Assembly: GCA_030847615.1 (NCBI GenBank)
Contig: JAUMIR010000003.1
Span: forward strand, 34,594,501-34,658,500
Length of the DNA stretch: 64,000 nt
Direction: 5' to 3'
Origin: Gambelia wislizenii
Lineage: Eukaryota; Chordata; Lepidosauria; Squamata; Crotaphytidae
Shown here: piece after piece, positions 10,554 to 21,599 of the stretch
Numbering within the stretch: position 1 is the first letter of the stretch
Layout: each line of letters begins with the position of its first letter
Program-made: the position numbers and the translations under genes
Notes under the pieces: model-generated
The model's input: the letters and a program-made list of their open reading frames with translations, nothing else
What the model was told of the DNA's origin: nothing
Databases searched by the model: none

Positions 10554-11296
10554 TAGACTCATTTGAACAGTACACTCATCAGGTGAGGATTGGTAGCAAT
10601 AGTGCCCCAGTAGCAATAGTGATGGAAATCCACACAAATAAAAGATTAGTATGTGTAGATTCTTATAATTATAGCTTGCAGTTCCTACAGTTTAGTTTGT
10701 ACACACAGTATGAGACAGATACAATATGAAAATTCCATTGTGATAATTAGTGCCCACTTTGCAGCTTTCTTTTACCAGGATGAAGCTTTCTGAAAAACAA
10801 AACAGGGGGAGATGACACAGACCTTAAAAGGTCCCTGGTATAATCATGTTTAACCTTTCCTTTTCAGCTATTGTAGTCAGTGTATGTGAGATGGGTTTGA
10901 GGAGCCTACATCATGAACACTCCAGCAGTTCCTTGATTCTGAAATATGGTTCAGTTTAACCTTGGTTTCATTTCGAATCAGCATTTTCCAAGCTTTTCCT
11001 TGTTATCCCTTGGATTTTCTTTTAAGGAACAGCTACCCTAAATCTTCACAACCCCATTTATCATCCACTAAGTGAAGCATGACCTGTATTGTCTAAGCCT
11101 CTTCCCAATACTCCAAAAGGGTTCTGTAGGGAGTTTTATGTTCCTTCTGCCCCTTATCTTTTTACATCGGGAATCTTAATAGCAATACCACAGAAGTTAC
11201 TCTCATTTTCCCATGCTTTTTAAACCTCAGGAACCTTAAAAGAGGAATCCCCTCTTTTCTCGCCTTTTTTCTGCTTCAGGAATCTTAGCAACTGTG
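10554..11296. other. No gene seen
   Basis: A partial direct repeat (agtagcaatagtg / tagcaatagtgcc) lies near 10590-10622. Otherwise no element or gene is recognised. Confidence 0.45.
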
Positions 11297-12566
11297 GGGT
11301 TGTCTAAACAGTGAAAATAATTATCATAGACTTCAAGGGGGACACGTGTTGTCTTAATGGCAACCTGCAGTGATTTGAAGTATTCAGAAGGAGGGGGCAA
11401 AAATCTGCCATATACTGCGCACTAGGAGACTTTGCAGTTTTCTGTGGAGTTTTTTAAATACTGCATGGGGAATGTGCATTTCCCCTCATTGGGACAAGCA
11501 ATTCAATATGGATCCATTTCCCATAAGAGAAGTGCAAAGCTGTGGCCAGATGAGGGGAGACAGGGCTTGCTAACAGGGCAAGCACCCACTGCCACAATGT
11601 TGGATTTTTGCCTTAGGAGATTTTCACACGGGGCCAAAATGCCCCGTTACTGCCCCGCTACCTCCTCTCCCATTCCTGCCACGGAATAATGTAAATATTT
11701 CACACACTTACCTTAATTCCACGGCAGGAACGGTCTCCCCCTCCCCTTGCTGGCCAGCCATAAATGTAGCCGTTGTAAGGCTGCTTTTACGACCAGCCGT
11801 CTGAAACATTATCATGTTATCGTGTGATAACAGTGGATGGTAAATTTAAAAAATAAAACTCCCCCAAACATAAAATCAGTTCACCAAGCACAAAAACACA
11901 CTTTAAATCACACAATCACAACAGGGAGGGTAAAATAAATGCTGCCACTAACCTGGATGTCCAGATCGTACCAGGAAGTACTCGGAACAGACCTCCCCTC
12001 TGCAGCTGTCATTTCAGAACAGGAACAGGGCTCCTGTTTGCACACCCGTGATTGCGTGATAGCGATGGAACTGGAGGTCTATTCACGATGAAAAATCGTG
12101 ATTACATTGTCGCAGAACAGTCATGGGAGCAGGATGGATGCTGGACAGAACGGGGTCAACGACTAGATAGATCTTCGGTCTAATCCAACATGGTTCTTCC
12201 TACCTGAAAGAGTCTTTCCCGACCCTGTTCTGTTCCTGCCACGGGATATATAGCCCATGTGAAAATCTCCTTAGTGAGTGATTGCTAAGGCGACAAAATG
12301 GGGTGGTTTTGTTTGTTTGTTTGTTGCTTGCTTTCCTGTTAAGTCAAAAAAATTGCTCTATCACACCTTGGACATCGTTGTTGTTGGGTTTTTTAAAGTT
12401 TGGCGGTGGCAAATTGAGTTAAGTACAAACACGAGTAAATCACTTGTGGCTGCCATCTTGCATGTGAAGCTTATGGGGGCAAAAACACCATTAGGACAAG
12501 TTGCAGCTGCTGTGAAATGCCATTATTGAGGAGCAATCCATCCCCTCCCCCGGTATAGATAAGCCC
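11297..12566 (+). mobile_element. GGG-ended MITE, interrupted by a Harbinger-like MITE
   Basis: The left end (ggggttgtctaaacagtgaaaataa) and right end (ccggtatagataagccc) pair as inverted repeats and match the ends of the copies at 28030 and 43745. The internal phrase 'gcttgctaacagggcaagc...ccacaatgttggat' is shared with 28290-28345. The body is split at 11615 by a 655-bp insertion and resumes at 12271 (tgagtgattgctaagg). There is no transposase. The superfamily is unresolved because no reliable target duplication is seen. Confidence 0.72.
11616..12270. mobile_element. Harbinger-like MITE with TTA target duplication
   Basis: Terminal inverted repeats GGAGATTTTCACAYGGG (11616 inward and 12270 inward) are flanked on both sides by TTA (11613-11615, 12271-12273). 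A 3-bp TWA duplication is typical of PIF/Harbinger. The phrase 'gatgtccagatcgtaccaggaagtactcgg' is shared in diverged form with the 31363 and 35342 elements. It contains a short hairpin (tcacgat gaaaa atcgtga, near 12085) and a 51-bp stretch (12161-12211) identical to 13598-13648. It inserted into an older MITE. Confidence 0.85.
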
Positions 12567-13440
12567 TGTGCCACTATTACACCTGTTTATATCCTTTATT
12601 TTTTATTTCATTTTTAGTGGGAGTTTGTAATTAAATAACATGAAAAGTAGGGGAGAGAACAGGCAAATTATCTTTTCCTTTTGAATTCTCTAGCTGCCAA
12701 ATACTAGATTAAAAATGCCTGTGGAACAATGGATTAGATCCATAATGGCACATAGTACTCATCTGAGCCAGCATTTCCATTGACAGTAATGCCACTCTGG
12801 GATCAATGACAGCACCTAATGGGAATGTTTATGGTGGGCTAATCCTGACATTGAAATGAATAAAGATGCCTCTGTGTACAAGGAAACTGTTGGTGCATAA
12901 GTGCTCCCAAGCACACATTGAGCCATGGAGTTGTCACATTTATTACTTCTTTTTGGCTTATCTTTTAATTTATTAAATACTTAAGTGGAGAGAATTGGAA
13001 GACTCAAGCTACTTAACTACTGCACCCTTTTTTGAACTTTTATCACATTTTTATTCTGTGAATAACAACTGTTGCTTCCAAGACAGATCTTGGAAAAGTT
13101 AGTTCTTTGAATATAGCAACCTGAAAAAGTAACTTTTCAAAGTGCTGTTCCAACACATAGGAATGCATTCACAAGAGGGAAAACACTAAATATTTTTCGT
13201 CTGTGGCAGGGACAGAATACAACTAGTCTTGATGACAGGTAGATCCGGATGATGTTGGCATAATAGTGAGCTTTGCATGGACTTTGGTCAGCAGTTGCAG
13301 AATACAAGACACCCTCAGAGAGATGCACAGTACATAGTTGACAAGTGGGGATATGATGTTTTTGGCTAAGGAGAGGAAGAAGTACTGACTTGAGCAATTT
13401 TGGGGGTGCAGGAGACTGAATGTCATGGAAGATGGGCTAT
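12567..13440. other. No gene seen
   Basis: No gene or clear repeat recognised. Short ORFs on the minus strand at 13137-13426 overlap in two frames with no recognisable domain. Confidence 0.45.
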
Positions 13441-13650
13441 CAATGGCTACATGTCATGGTGGGTATATATTTTCTTCCAGAACTATTCTGCTACATATAA
13501 GTTGTTAGTGACCATGAGCTGGTAGATGCTGTAGCATTCGTGTCCTATTACTGGGCTTTCCAGAGGCAACTGGTTGGCCACTGTGAACAGAATTCTGGAC
13601 TAGATAGATCTTCGGTCTAATCCAACATGGTTCTTCCTACCTGAAAGACT
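13441..13650 (+). mobile_element. SINE/LINE 3' tail fragment
   Basis: The phrase 'aactggttggccactgtgaacagaattctggactagatagatcttcggtct' is the familiar reptilian retroposon tail of the type 'ttggccactgtg...ggactagatgg'. Its last 51 bp (13598-13648) are identical to a piece inside the Harbinger-like MITE at 12161-12211. Confidence 0.6.
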
Positions 13651-14074
13651 CTTCCACTTGCAGCTACAGAATCTAGAAGTCATCTCGTTAGGGTGAAAGG
13701 GGGCAAAAGAAGAGTAAGTAAGGAAGAGAGGCAATGCCAGCTTTCTGTCCACTGTTTCTCTACTTCAAATTGTTTTTCCATCACCTGCTTTACAAAGCAC
13801 AACCGACATTGATAATGCATAGTTTACTGCATGCCACTGCCGTGCCTAACTAGATCTTCAGAATTCTCTAGATCTATTTAAGTAACCCCGTGAACCTGTC
13901 AGTTCCACACCTTGTCCTCTGAAGCCAGCCAGGCATGAATATCGTACACTGAGGGGAAAGATGAGGTGGGGCCATGAAGACCTTGTCCACATAGCAGTTT
14001 CTGTTATGGTAGGCTTTGTCCTAGAGTGTAAAATGCAAAACACACAACACTAATTACTATGCTGAGTGTGTAAG
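13651..14074. other. No gene seen
   Basis: No gene, RNA or repeat was identified with confidence. Confidence 0.45.
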
Positions 14075-14253
14075 GACCCAGTATGATGTAGCTGAGTGTT
14101 GAATTAGAACTCAGGGAGACCAGGGTCTGAATCACTCCTCAGCCACAGAAACCATTGGGCAAAATTCTTCTGAATAAATCTTGCCAAGAAAGCCCTATGA
14201 TGGGATTGTTATAAGTCAGAGTCATCTTGAAGGCATATAATGACAAGGGCAAT
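14075..14253 (+). mobile_element. Sauria-SINE-like element, degraded
   Basis: A worn head (gagtgttgaattagaactcagggagaccagggtctgaatc), the body phrase 'tcagccacagaaaccattgggcaaa' with an internal deletion, and the tail 'ttgttataagtcagagtcatcttgaaggcatataatgac' are still aligned with the better copies at 5910 and 29507. Confidence 0.7.
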
Positions 14254-14332
14254 ATTGGAAGTAGGGACAGCGAGAGCAAACTACTTTGGTCTACTGCACT
14301 TACACTGTGTACTTTGTGAACACAGTGGGCCA

Positions 14333-14555
14333 TTGTTATCTGCTGGGGCTTGGATTCTGGACCCCTGCGGATAGCAAAATGCATGGATGCTCAAGTCCTA
14401 TTATAAACAATGGCATAGTAAAATGGCGCCCCTTATATAAAATGGTGAATAGCAAGTTTTGCTTATTGGAATTTTTCCCCTTAATATTTTCAAGCTGGGG
14501 TTGGTTGAATCTGTGGATGCAGAATCTGTGGATACAGAGGTCTGGCTAGAAATAA
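14333..14555. mobile_element. pogo/Tigger-like MITE
   Basis: The left part 'ttatctgctggggcttggattctggacccctgcggatagcaaaatgcatggatgctcaagtcc' strongly recalls pogo/Tigger terminal sequences. The right part 'ttggttgaatctgtggatgcagaatctgtggatacagagg' forms the other imperfect arm. There is no ORF. TA flanks cannot be fixed exactly. Confidence 0.65.
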
Positions 14556-14621
14556 GTGTGCTTGTTAGCAAAGAAGATGAATGCAAAATTGCACGTTCAC
14601 ATGTGTGCATGTTCACACACA

Positions 14622-15105
14622 CACCCTCTCTCTCTGGCTTTTCTTCGCAAACGAAGATTCAGGAAGGACTCATCCCGCGCTTTCTGCAAGCGCGCTGATG
14701 ACTAAAAAGGCCAATCCGAGATAAACAAGTCCGGTTGCAAAAAGCACAGCAGAAGGTCTCCTTGGGTGATGTTTTTGGGTTGTGATTCTTTCTGCGTTGT
14801 CGTTTCTCTTCAAGACTTGTTCGTCGTGAGTTCTCAAATAAGGCTGCAGCATTGTGGATAGTGCGTCTCCATGCCTCCCGATGTGAGGCCAGGGCGGACC
14901 ACTGTTGGTGATCAATTTGGCCAAGCCTGAGATGTTGTTTCAGGGAGTCTTTGTATCGCTTTTTTGGAGCGCCCCTCTTACGCTGACCCGTGGCGAGTTC
15001 ACCGTAGAGTAGTATTTTTGGGAGGCGATGGTCCTCCATCCTAGAAACGTGCCCTGCCCAGCGCAGCTGTGTTCTCAATATCATGGCCTCAATGCTGGTG
15101 ATCCC
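14622..15105 (-). mobile_element. Vingi-like LINE, 3' end (longest 3' copy)
   Basis: On the minus strand this 5'-truncated LINE copy codes the RT C-terminal domain and ends, 3' of the stop, in 'cgaagaaaagccagagagagagg'. The AG-rich tail is shared with the copies at 6890, 21004 and 26190. No host gene sequence flanks it. No target duplication was identified for this copy. Confidence 0.78.
14659..15084 (-). pseudogene. Non-LTR RT C-terminal domain with C2HC motif
   Basis: The 141-codon frame is open and is the end of a LINE ORF2. It starts with LRTQLRWAGHVSRMED, the block that follows the RT thumb in several I/Ingi- and RTE-like clades. Then come KRGAPKKRYKDSLKQHL and WSALASHREAWRRTI. It finishes with a zinc-knuckle-like CAFCNRTCLSRIGLFSHQRAC (C-x2-C, later H and C). 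The catalytic RT domain is not in this copy. Assignment to the Vingi clade is from memory of lizard repeats and is uncertain. The length is only the last tenth to seventh of a normal ORF2. Confidence 0.72.
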
Positions 15106-16388
15106 TGCTTGCTCAAGGAAGAACTAAAGAGATTATTTTTTAAAAGAATCACACTGAGAAAGCAACAAATGTGCCTTAAAACAAGAATTAGGAAGGGAAG
15201 GAGAATAAGTCTCACCACCTAAAGACTCATGCAAAATAATGAGGTTACTATTCAAATTAACAAAGTCACAATAAAGTTAAACACATGCTTCTGCTAGGCT
15301 ACTCAACTCAACAAAAGATTGGGAAATGAAAACATCAGGACTCAGAGAGACCAAGCTCAGACAACAACCAACAACCACTCAAATTATCACCACTGCTCTT
15401 TCAGCAATCTATTACTAACAACAAAATCCAGCAAACAAAGAGGTCCAGGAGATAATGGACCATATAAGTTCAATGACCTCAGACAATCCATCACTAGGAC
15501 TGGAGAGTGCTGGTGACATTTTTGTTTTGGACTACACATTAGAGCTGTTAATAAGCAATGCCCAGTTCCCTTCCTCCCCACCCCACTACACCATCTTGTC
15601 ATTTTCTTTATATGGCCATTCTACGCCACGCTGCCTGGACTTCCCTTCTTCTTTTCAATGCCTCAAGCCTCTATTTTGCTTGAATCAGACCAAGCTGATC
15701 CAATCTGGACTTGGTACATGTGGTTTCCAAAATCATCTCATTTTAATGTGGTTTTTGGAAGTTGGAGAAATGTGTTGCAAAGTCCTATTAACAATGCCAC
15801 CTCCATTGTGGGACATTTAGTGGGCTTGATTCTGTGGCCTCTCAGGAGATGAAGGGATTTTCTAATGGATCCAAGGCCATCCCCAACATGCCAAAGGAAA
15901 GTCCTCTCTCAGAATTTGCCATCAGCACCAACATCATTTGCAGTATGTACTCAGATGCCTACAGATTTTCCACAGACCTACCAGAGTCCTCTGGGGCAGG
16001 ATTTTCACCCAACAGGCTGAATTCCTTTTTGTTAGTGTTAAGGTTCTTCTCCCCCCCATCCCAAGGCCAAGGGGGTTAAGCACTCTTCTGTTAATTAGTA
16101 ATCAATATTTAAACAAATATGCAATGGCTCTGAAGGGGAAAAATTATTATTCTGTCCCAGTAGCTCAGTATATTTTCATACAGAAAAATGCTTTCCTCCT
16201 CTACAATCAATATCCATTCCCATTTCAGTGTCAAACATCTCTTCTTATTTCTCCAAAATGTTTTGGCATGCAGAACTTTCTTTCCCCCAGATGGCAGGCT
16301 CGGTGCAGACATTCATTTAAATAATTTAAATCAATTTACTAGTATAAATTATACAAAATACTCATGGGTTCTCATTCTCCTTTTGTAT
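15106..16388. other. No gene seen
   Basis: No gene supported. Several short frames on the plus strand at 15319-16457 overlap each other and show no domain. Sequence is AT-rich and apparently unique within the window. Confidence 0.45.
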
Positions 16389-16599
16389 GGATGCATAGAA
16401 GTTGCTGGGAAATGTGCAAAACCAAGGACTAAATGCAGCCTGGAATATGTAACATGAGAGTCCTTAATTGAACTCCCCCGATCATTTATTCAAAAGCTAT
16501 TAGTCATATTAGACATCACACCAATGTGATGAAGCAATGGGCTAGATTTCCACACCAAAAAAAAAAAAAAATCATATCTGAGTGTATTCCCCTAAAGCA
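16389..16599. repeat. Source copy of a 0.2-kb local duplication
   Basis: This stretch recurs nearly unchanged at 17722-17934 in the same orientation, with only a handful of substitutions. The main difference is an A run here (about 16557-16571) where the second copy has a CA run. It resembles no transposon I know and has no terminal repeats. Confidence 0.9.
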
Positions 16600-17439
16600 A
16601 TAATGAACAGTGAAATTCAGAGCTGTTATTTATTAGAAACATTTTAGTTTGATGACTCTTTGGAAATAAGAAAAAGTCTCTCTCTACACATATGCCTGGA
16701 AAAAAAGAAATGAAAATGGCAAAAGTTGCCCAAAAAGGGTTCTCTCTGTGGCTAATCGTTCCCTATTAATACACAATGTGCTTCATAATAGCGTAAAGTT
16801 TCATGTTTCTATTTACTGACTCATAAGGAAGCTCTATAAAGTGTTAAAGAAAAGTTTTGTCACCAGCATTCAACTAATAAAATTATTCTTTCCCAATGAC
16901 TCCAGCTTTGAATCACACGTTAGTCTGTTTTTATACCAGTGAAAAGTGTAGGGGAAAGGATGCTCTCATTCTGCATATTGTCAAACAAGCTGATTAGTGA
17001 CAAGGTCTAGTCTGGATTCTCCAGGTGAATTTTCATCATTAGATCAATTTTTTCCAGGGCAAGCAATACTTTCCCACCAGAAATAATTTCTGGTTTTGTT
17101 ATTTAGTCACCTATTGAAATGTGACTAATACATACATGCATACATCTCGAAAAAAAACCTTTAGGAAGGTAAAGGCTGTTTTCTTATGTATCTATTGACC
17201 ACGTTTCAATATGGAACATGCTGATTTTAAGGTACATATGCATTAACCCACTATGGTATAACATGGTAGTAGTTTCTGAGAGACACATTTACACAACATG
17301 ATATTCAGCCCTTAAGCAATAAATAGCACAGTAGGAAAAACCCACCTGGATTAGACTAACGTGGACAGTTCACATTCACTGTACTAGACAACCAATAAGA
17401 AAAATATCACTGCATGGATGGGACTTTAAGGTCTCTGTG
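16600..17439. other. No gene seen
   Basis: AT-rich sequence with no recognised gene or repeat. Confidence 0.45.
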
Positions 17440-17444
17440 TGCTG

Positions 17445-17660
17445 ATTCTTAGGAACATAGCAACATGGAAAGCTTCCTCATATTGAATCAAAACATTGGT
17501 CCATCTGTTGAGTTCTGCCAGTTTTGAGTAGCTGCAATTCTCCAGGGTTTCAGGCAGAATTATTTGCTAGCACTACCTGGAGATTCCTGGTGATCTCATA
17601 CCCAAGTACCAACCAGGTCTGATCCATCTTAGCTTCCAAAATCAGAGGAAATCAAGCATT
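17445..17660 (-). mobile_element. 5S-rRNA-derived SINE, minus strand
   Basis: Read on the minus strand, the head 'ctctgattttggaagctaagatgg...cagacctggttggtacttgggtatgagatcacc' is 5S rRNA-like, including the end of the internal control region. The body 'ctgcctgaaaccctggagaattgcagc' and the tail 'gatggaccaatg...aagctttccatgttgctatgttcc' follow. This tail differs from the BovB-type tail of the 6526 copy, so two tail types share a 5S head. Confidence 0.72.
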
Positions 17661-17721
17661 TCAGAGTAGTAAAGAATATGAAAAGTGTCAAAGATAATAT
17701 TGCAAGGGAGGGAAAAGGGAG

Positions 17722-17934
17722 GGATGCATAGAAGTTGCTGGAAAATGTGCAAAACCAAGGACTAAATGCAGCCAGGAATATGTAACATGAGAGTCCTTAA
17801 TTGAACTCCCCAATCATTTATTCAAAAGCTATTAGTCATATTAGACATTGCACCAATGTGATGAAGCAATGGGCTAGATTTCCACACACACACACACACA
17901 CAAAAGTCATATCTGAGTGTATTCCCCTAAAGCA
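17722..17934. repeat. Second copy of local duplication, fused to CR1
   Basis: A direct copy of 16389-16599, about 1.33 kb downstream. It starts at ggatgcatagaag and ends exactly where a 5'-truncated CR1 begins (gca | tgacctgg). It contains a (CA)n run at 17884-17902. Confidence 0.9.
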
Positions 17935-18770
17935 TGACCTGGATAGACTGGAGAGCAGGGCCAAAGCTAACAAAACGAAATTCAATATGGAGAAGTGTAA
18001 AGTACTGCACTTAGGGCGTAAAAATGAAATGCATAGATATGGGATGGGAGAGACCTGGCTGAACGAGACTACGTGCGAAAGGGATCTAGGAGTCCTAGTA
18101 GACCACAAGTTGAACATGAGTCAAGAGTGTGATGCAGCAGCTAAAAAGGTCATGCGATTTTGGGCTGTATCAATAGAAGTATAGTGTCTAGATCAAGGGA
18201 AGTAATAGTGCCGCTCTATTCTGCCTTGGTCAGACTTCACCTGGAATACTGTGTCCAGTTCTGGCCACCACAATTCAAAAAGCATATTGACAAATTGGAG
18301 CATGTCCAGAGAAGGGCAACTAAAATGGTGAAACTTCTGGAAACCATGCCTTATGAGGAGAGACTTAGGGAGCTGGGTATGTTTAGCCTGGAAAAAAGAT
18401 AGTTAAGAGGCAATATGATAGCCCTGTTTAAGTATTTGAAGGGGTGTCACGCTGAGGATGGAGCAGGCTTGTTTTCTGCTGCTCCAGAGATTGGAACACG
18501 GAGCAATGGATGCAAGCTCCAGGAACAGAGATTCCACCTCAACATTAGGAGGAACTTTTTGACAGTAAGAGCTGTTCGGCAGTGGAACGCACTCCCTCGG
18601 AGCGTGGTGGGGTCTCCTTCCTTGGAGGTCTTTAAACAGAGGCTGGATGGCCATCTGTCAGGGATGCTTTGATCGTGATTTCCTGCATGGCAGGGGGTTG
18701 GACTGGATGGCCCTTGTGGTCTCTTCCAACTCTACAATTCTATGATTCTATGATTCTATGATTCTATGAA
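17935..18770 (+). mobile_element. CR1 5'-truncated copy
   Basis: The copy begins in the RT region after the FADD motif and ends in four tandem ATTCTATG octamers at 18735-18768, the CR1 3' signature. A frameshift near 18150 and a stop at 18403 break the frame. Confidence 0.9.
17938..18672 (+). pseudogene. CR1 ORF2 C-terminal part
   Basis: The pieces in order are [41 protein letters not shown], then after a frameshift [21 protein letters not shown] to [11 protein letters not shown], a stop (TAG where family members have AGG), and finally [23 protein letters not shown] through LDGHLSGML. This is the CR1 domain downstream of the RT palm. Nothing enzymatic remains. Confidence 0.82.
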
Positions 18771-20991
18771 TTGGTGTGAACAGTTTGAATAGCTTGCTAA
18801 AATGTCAGTAACTGGGGGGGTCATCATATGAAGCTGATTAATAAAAGACTTGGGACACTCATTATGAAACACTCCCTCAAACAATTAATGTGGGAGATTT
18901 AATTCAACAGCATATCATGATAACCACCAACTTACTTAGCTGTATTTAAAATGAGACTAGATTAAATCTGTAGAACCGTATGGAGAAACTGAGCAGGGGG
19001 TCAAATTTCACCCCACAACCCCCTGCCATGAGTCATACACTGTCTCTCAGGCATGCCAGAAGTGCTGCAACACCACATCCAGTCCTTTTTAAGATTTTTT
19101 TTTCAGCTGATTTCAGCCATTTTTCTTTCAGGGAGGCTTGGGGTGGGTCGGTGAAACTGCCATGTTTGCACATGGTTTTGAGGCAGTTTGGGGCTATTTT
19201 TTGATGTAAAATAACCCCCAAATGAGCTAAAACATTCTTTTTATATTTTGAGGGCCTGGGACAGGATGTCACATACAACCTGTGGGCCAAACTATCCCTA
19301 ACCCTGCTGTAGAAGATAAGGCTCTCAATGGCTAGGAGTCATGATGGCTATATGGCATATCCAAGATCAGTAGACGTATACCTCTCTTTACTAGTTGCTA
19401 GGGAACATAAACAGGAAGATGCTATTGCATTTACATTCTGCTTGTGGGCTTCCTTTAGGTTGCAGACAGGGGCCTGTGATGTTCTGAATGGCACAGGACC
19501 TATTTTCTAATAATAATAATAAGAAGAAGAAGAAGGAAAAAACACTCTGGCCACTTCACATAGTAAGGTGAGGTCAAGGTAAATTCCCCTTCCCCCCTGC
19601 AAAAAAACCATAATGTTAATGGCAACAATAATAGGATTTGAAATGGCTTGCAATGAATAGTGCAATTAACTACTTTGTTAATAGTAATGCCATAAACTCT
19701 GGTAAAATTAGGTGGGTACCTTTTTTAAAACGTGGAAACCTTGGCTGACAGGGCTCAGACTTTATTGTTTTGTTGTCATTCTTCTTCCAAGAGATGTATA
19801 CCTAATTCTACATGCTTAGCCCTCTTCATGCTTGACACATGTGTAGGTATTGTTTACTCAGTTTGAGTCCCCAAAGGGACACAAGGAAAGCTTCCCTGGC
19901 TGGAAGGTGTTGTCAAAACAACTTCTCATATTGTGCCAACTCACCCAAATTGGAGAACTGATGAGCAATAAGACTATTGTGGTTTTCCTTTTAAAAAAAT
20001 TGCCCTTAGAATTATTACAGTTCTTTGCCACTCAAAAAAAAGGGAAGCTTTTTTTCAAATACAAGCAAAATCATTTTGACAACAAAAAGAGCTGATCTTT
20101 TATTCTGAATGTTGGTTTTGTCAAAGTAAGCCACTAAACACACACCTGTGCGCATGCGCGCACACACACAACTCCTAATCTGGGATAGATTAATAACAGA
20201 AAGAAGGAACAATCCCGTTTCTGCCTCTTCCAGATATCACAAATGGGGAGTAACATATTTTGCCCATGACTAGAAAACTGTAGGAAATCCACCCCAGTTT
20301 ACAAAAGTACGTCCCTGAGAAACTATCATTCTGACTGGCATTTTATTTATTTCTTCCCTCAATTAGCAAACATGAAATCATTCAAATTCAGAAGAATGCA
20401 TTATGCTGGCTGAAGCTGGCAAACAAAAGCCATTAATTACAGTCTCTAAATTTAGTGATGTATGAAATGCTGGCATCTATGAAAAAACTCTGCAGGGGAA
20501 AGAGTTCCCAAGCAGAACTCCAGAAACATGACAGACAGCCTTACAAACATTGTCTAGGACTCTTTGACCTAAAGGGGAACAAAATGTCAGAGATCCTACT
20601 CCAGAAGACAGTAATACTCTTACACTTAACTCCTTCATGTTTGTTTTGTTGTAAAAACTTGCCCAACTTTTATCCTTGGGGAGGGCTTTCTTTGTATCCC
20701 ACCACCATCACAGGTATGTGTGGTAAGGATAGAGAAGAGAAGCTCCTCAACAGCTGTTCCCAAGGAAGAGTGGCTAGCCCTTTATCTGCTATCTTTATGC
20801 AAGGAGGCAAAGACCTTTTTTTATCGAGGCTGACCTTTGGCTCTTAACTTACTATTGCAATATACCTGAAATATTTTACATAATGGGAATCCATACATAG
20901 TTTCTCCTCCACTATGCAAGTTCCCCATGACGGTCTTCCCCATGTCTTGGTGAAAAAAATGTTGGGGGGATGCATAGTTTGATTGGTGCAT
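18771..20991. other. No gene seen
   Basis: A 2.2-kb stretch without a supported gene. An AAT/AAG-rich microsatellite lies at 19510-19537. An alternating purine-pyrimidine patch (tgtgcgcatgcgcgcacacacaca) lies at 20147-20170. The 130-codon frame at 20455 has no recognisable domain. Confidence 0.45.
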
Positions 20992-21003
20992 ATAACCACT
21001 TCA

Positions 21004-21079
21004 GATTCACGAAGATTCAGGAAGGACTCATCCTTCCTGAATCTTCGTTTGCGAAGAAAAGCCAGAGAGAGAGAGAGAG
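21004..21079 (+). mobile_element. 76-bp fold-back insertion of the Vingi-like 3' end
   Basis: The insert is flanked by an exact 12-bp direct repeat, ataaccacttca (20992-21003 and 21080-21091). Its right part is the plus-sense 3' terminus of the Vingi-like LINE (gaatcttcgtttgcgaagaaaagccagagag..., AG tail). Its left part is the same sequence inverted, giving 15-bp perfect arms (acgaagattcaggaa / ttcctgaatcttcgt) around a 10-bp spacer. This is the product expected from twin priming at the very end of the RNA. Confidence 0.85.
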
Positions 21080-21292
21080 ATAACCACTTCACAAGTTGGA
21101 CATGTATCTTGAGGGGGCTAACAGATTAATCTTTGTGACATCCTGCACCATGCATTCATTAAAGATATGAGGGGTGTCTGATCCCCTTTACTAGGAGGTT
21201 AAAATGAAGCATAAATCCTTTGCACTTCCACAGATTTATGAGAGCAGCCCAAGCCACTCACACCATTAACATTCTTAAGTACCAAAGGGAGG

Positions 21293-21515
21293 TTGTTCTT
21301 GTTGTGTGCCTTCAAATAATTTTGACTTAAGCTAACCGAAGGTGAACCTATCACAGGGCTTTGTTTGGAGAGTCTGCCATTGCTTCCTCTAAGTATGACT
21401 TGCCCAAGGTCACCTAATGGGTTTCCATGGCCAAGTGGGGATTTGAATCCCAGTCTTTAGACTTAGTGTCTTAGTCCAACCCTTATACCACCATGCCACA
21501 CTGGCTCTCCAAAGG
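21293..21515 (-). mobile_element. Sauria-SINE-like element, minus strand
   Basis: On the minus strand the order is A box near 21490 (tggtataagggttggactaag), B box near 21450 (gggattcaaatccc), then 'ccatggaaacccattaggtgaccttgggcaagtcata' and the tail ending in 'aaggcacacaacaagaac'. It abuts the BovB 3' end at 21520; whether one inserted beside the other or by shared target choice cannot be told. Confidence 0.8.
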
Positions 21516-21599
21516 GAAGTTTTTTGTTGTTGATAACTGCCATCAAGTTTACTTTGACTTACGGTGACTCCATAAATGAGAGACCTCCAAGTCACCCTA

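Noticed and set aside
20147..20170. Alternating purine-pyrimidine patch as a Z-DNA regulatory site
   Set aside because: It is a short impure (CA)/(CG) run with no gene nearby, so no function can be argued from sequence alone.
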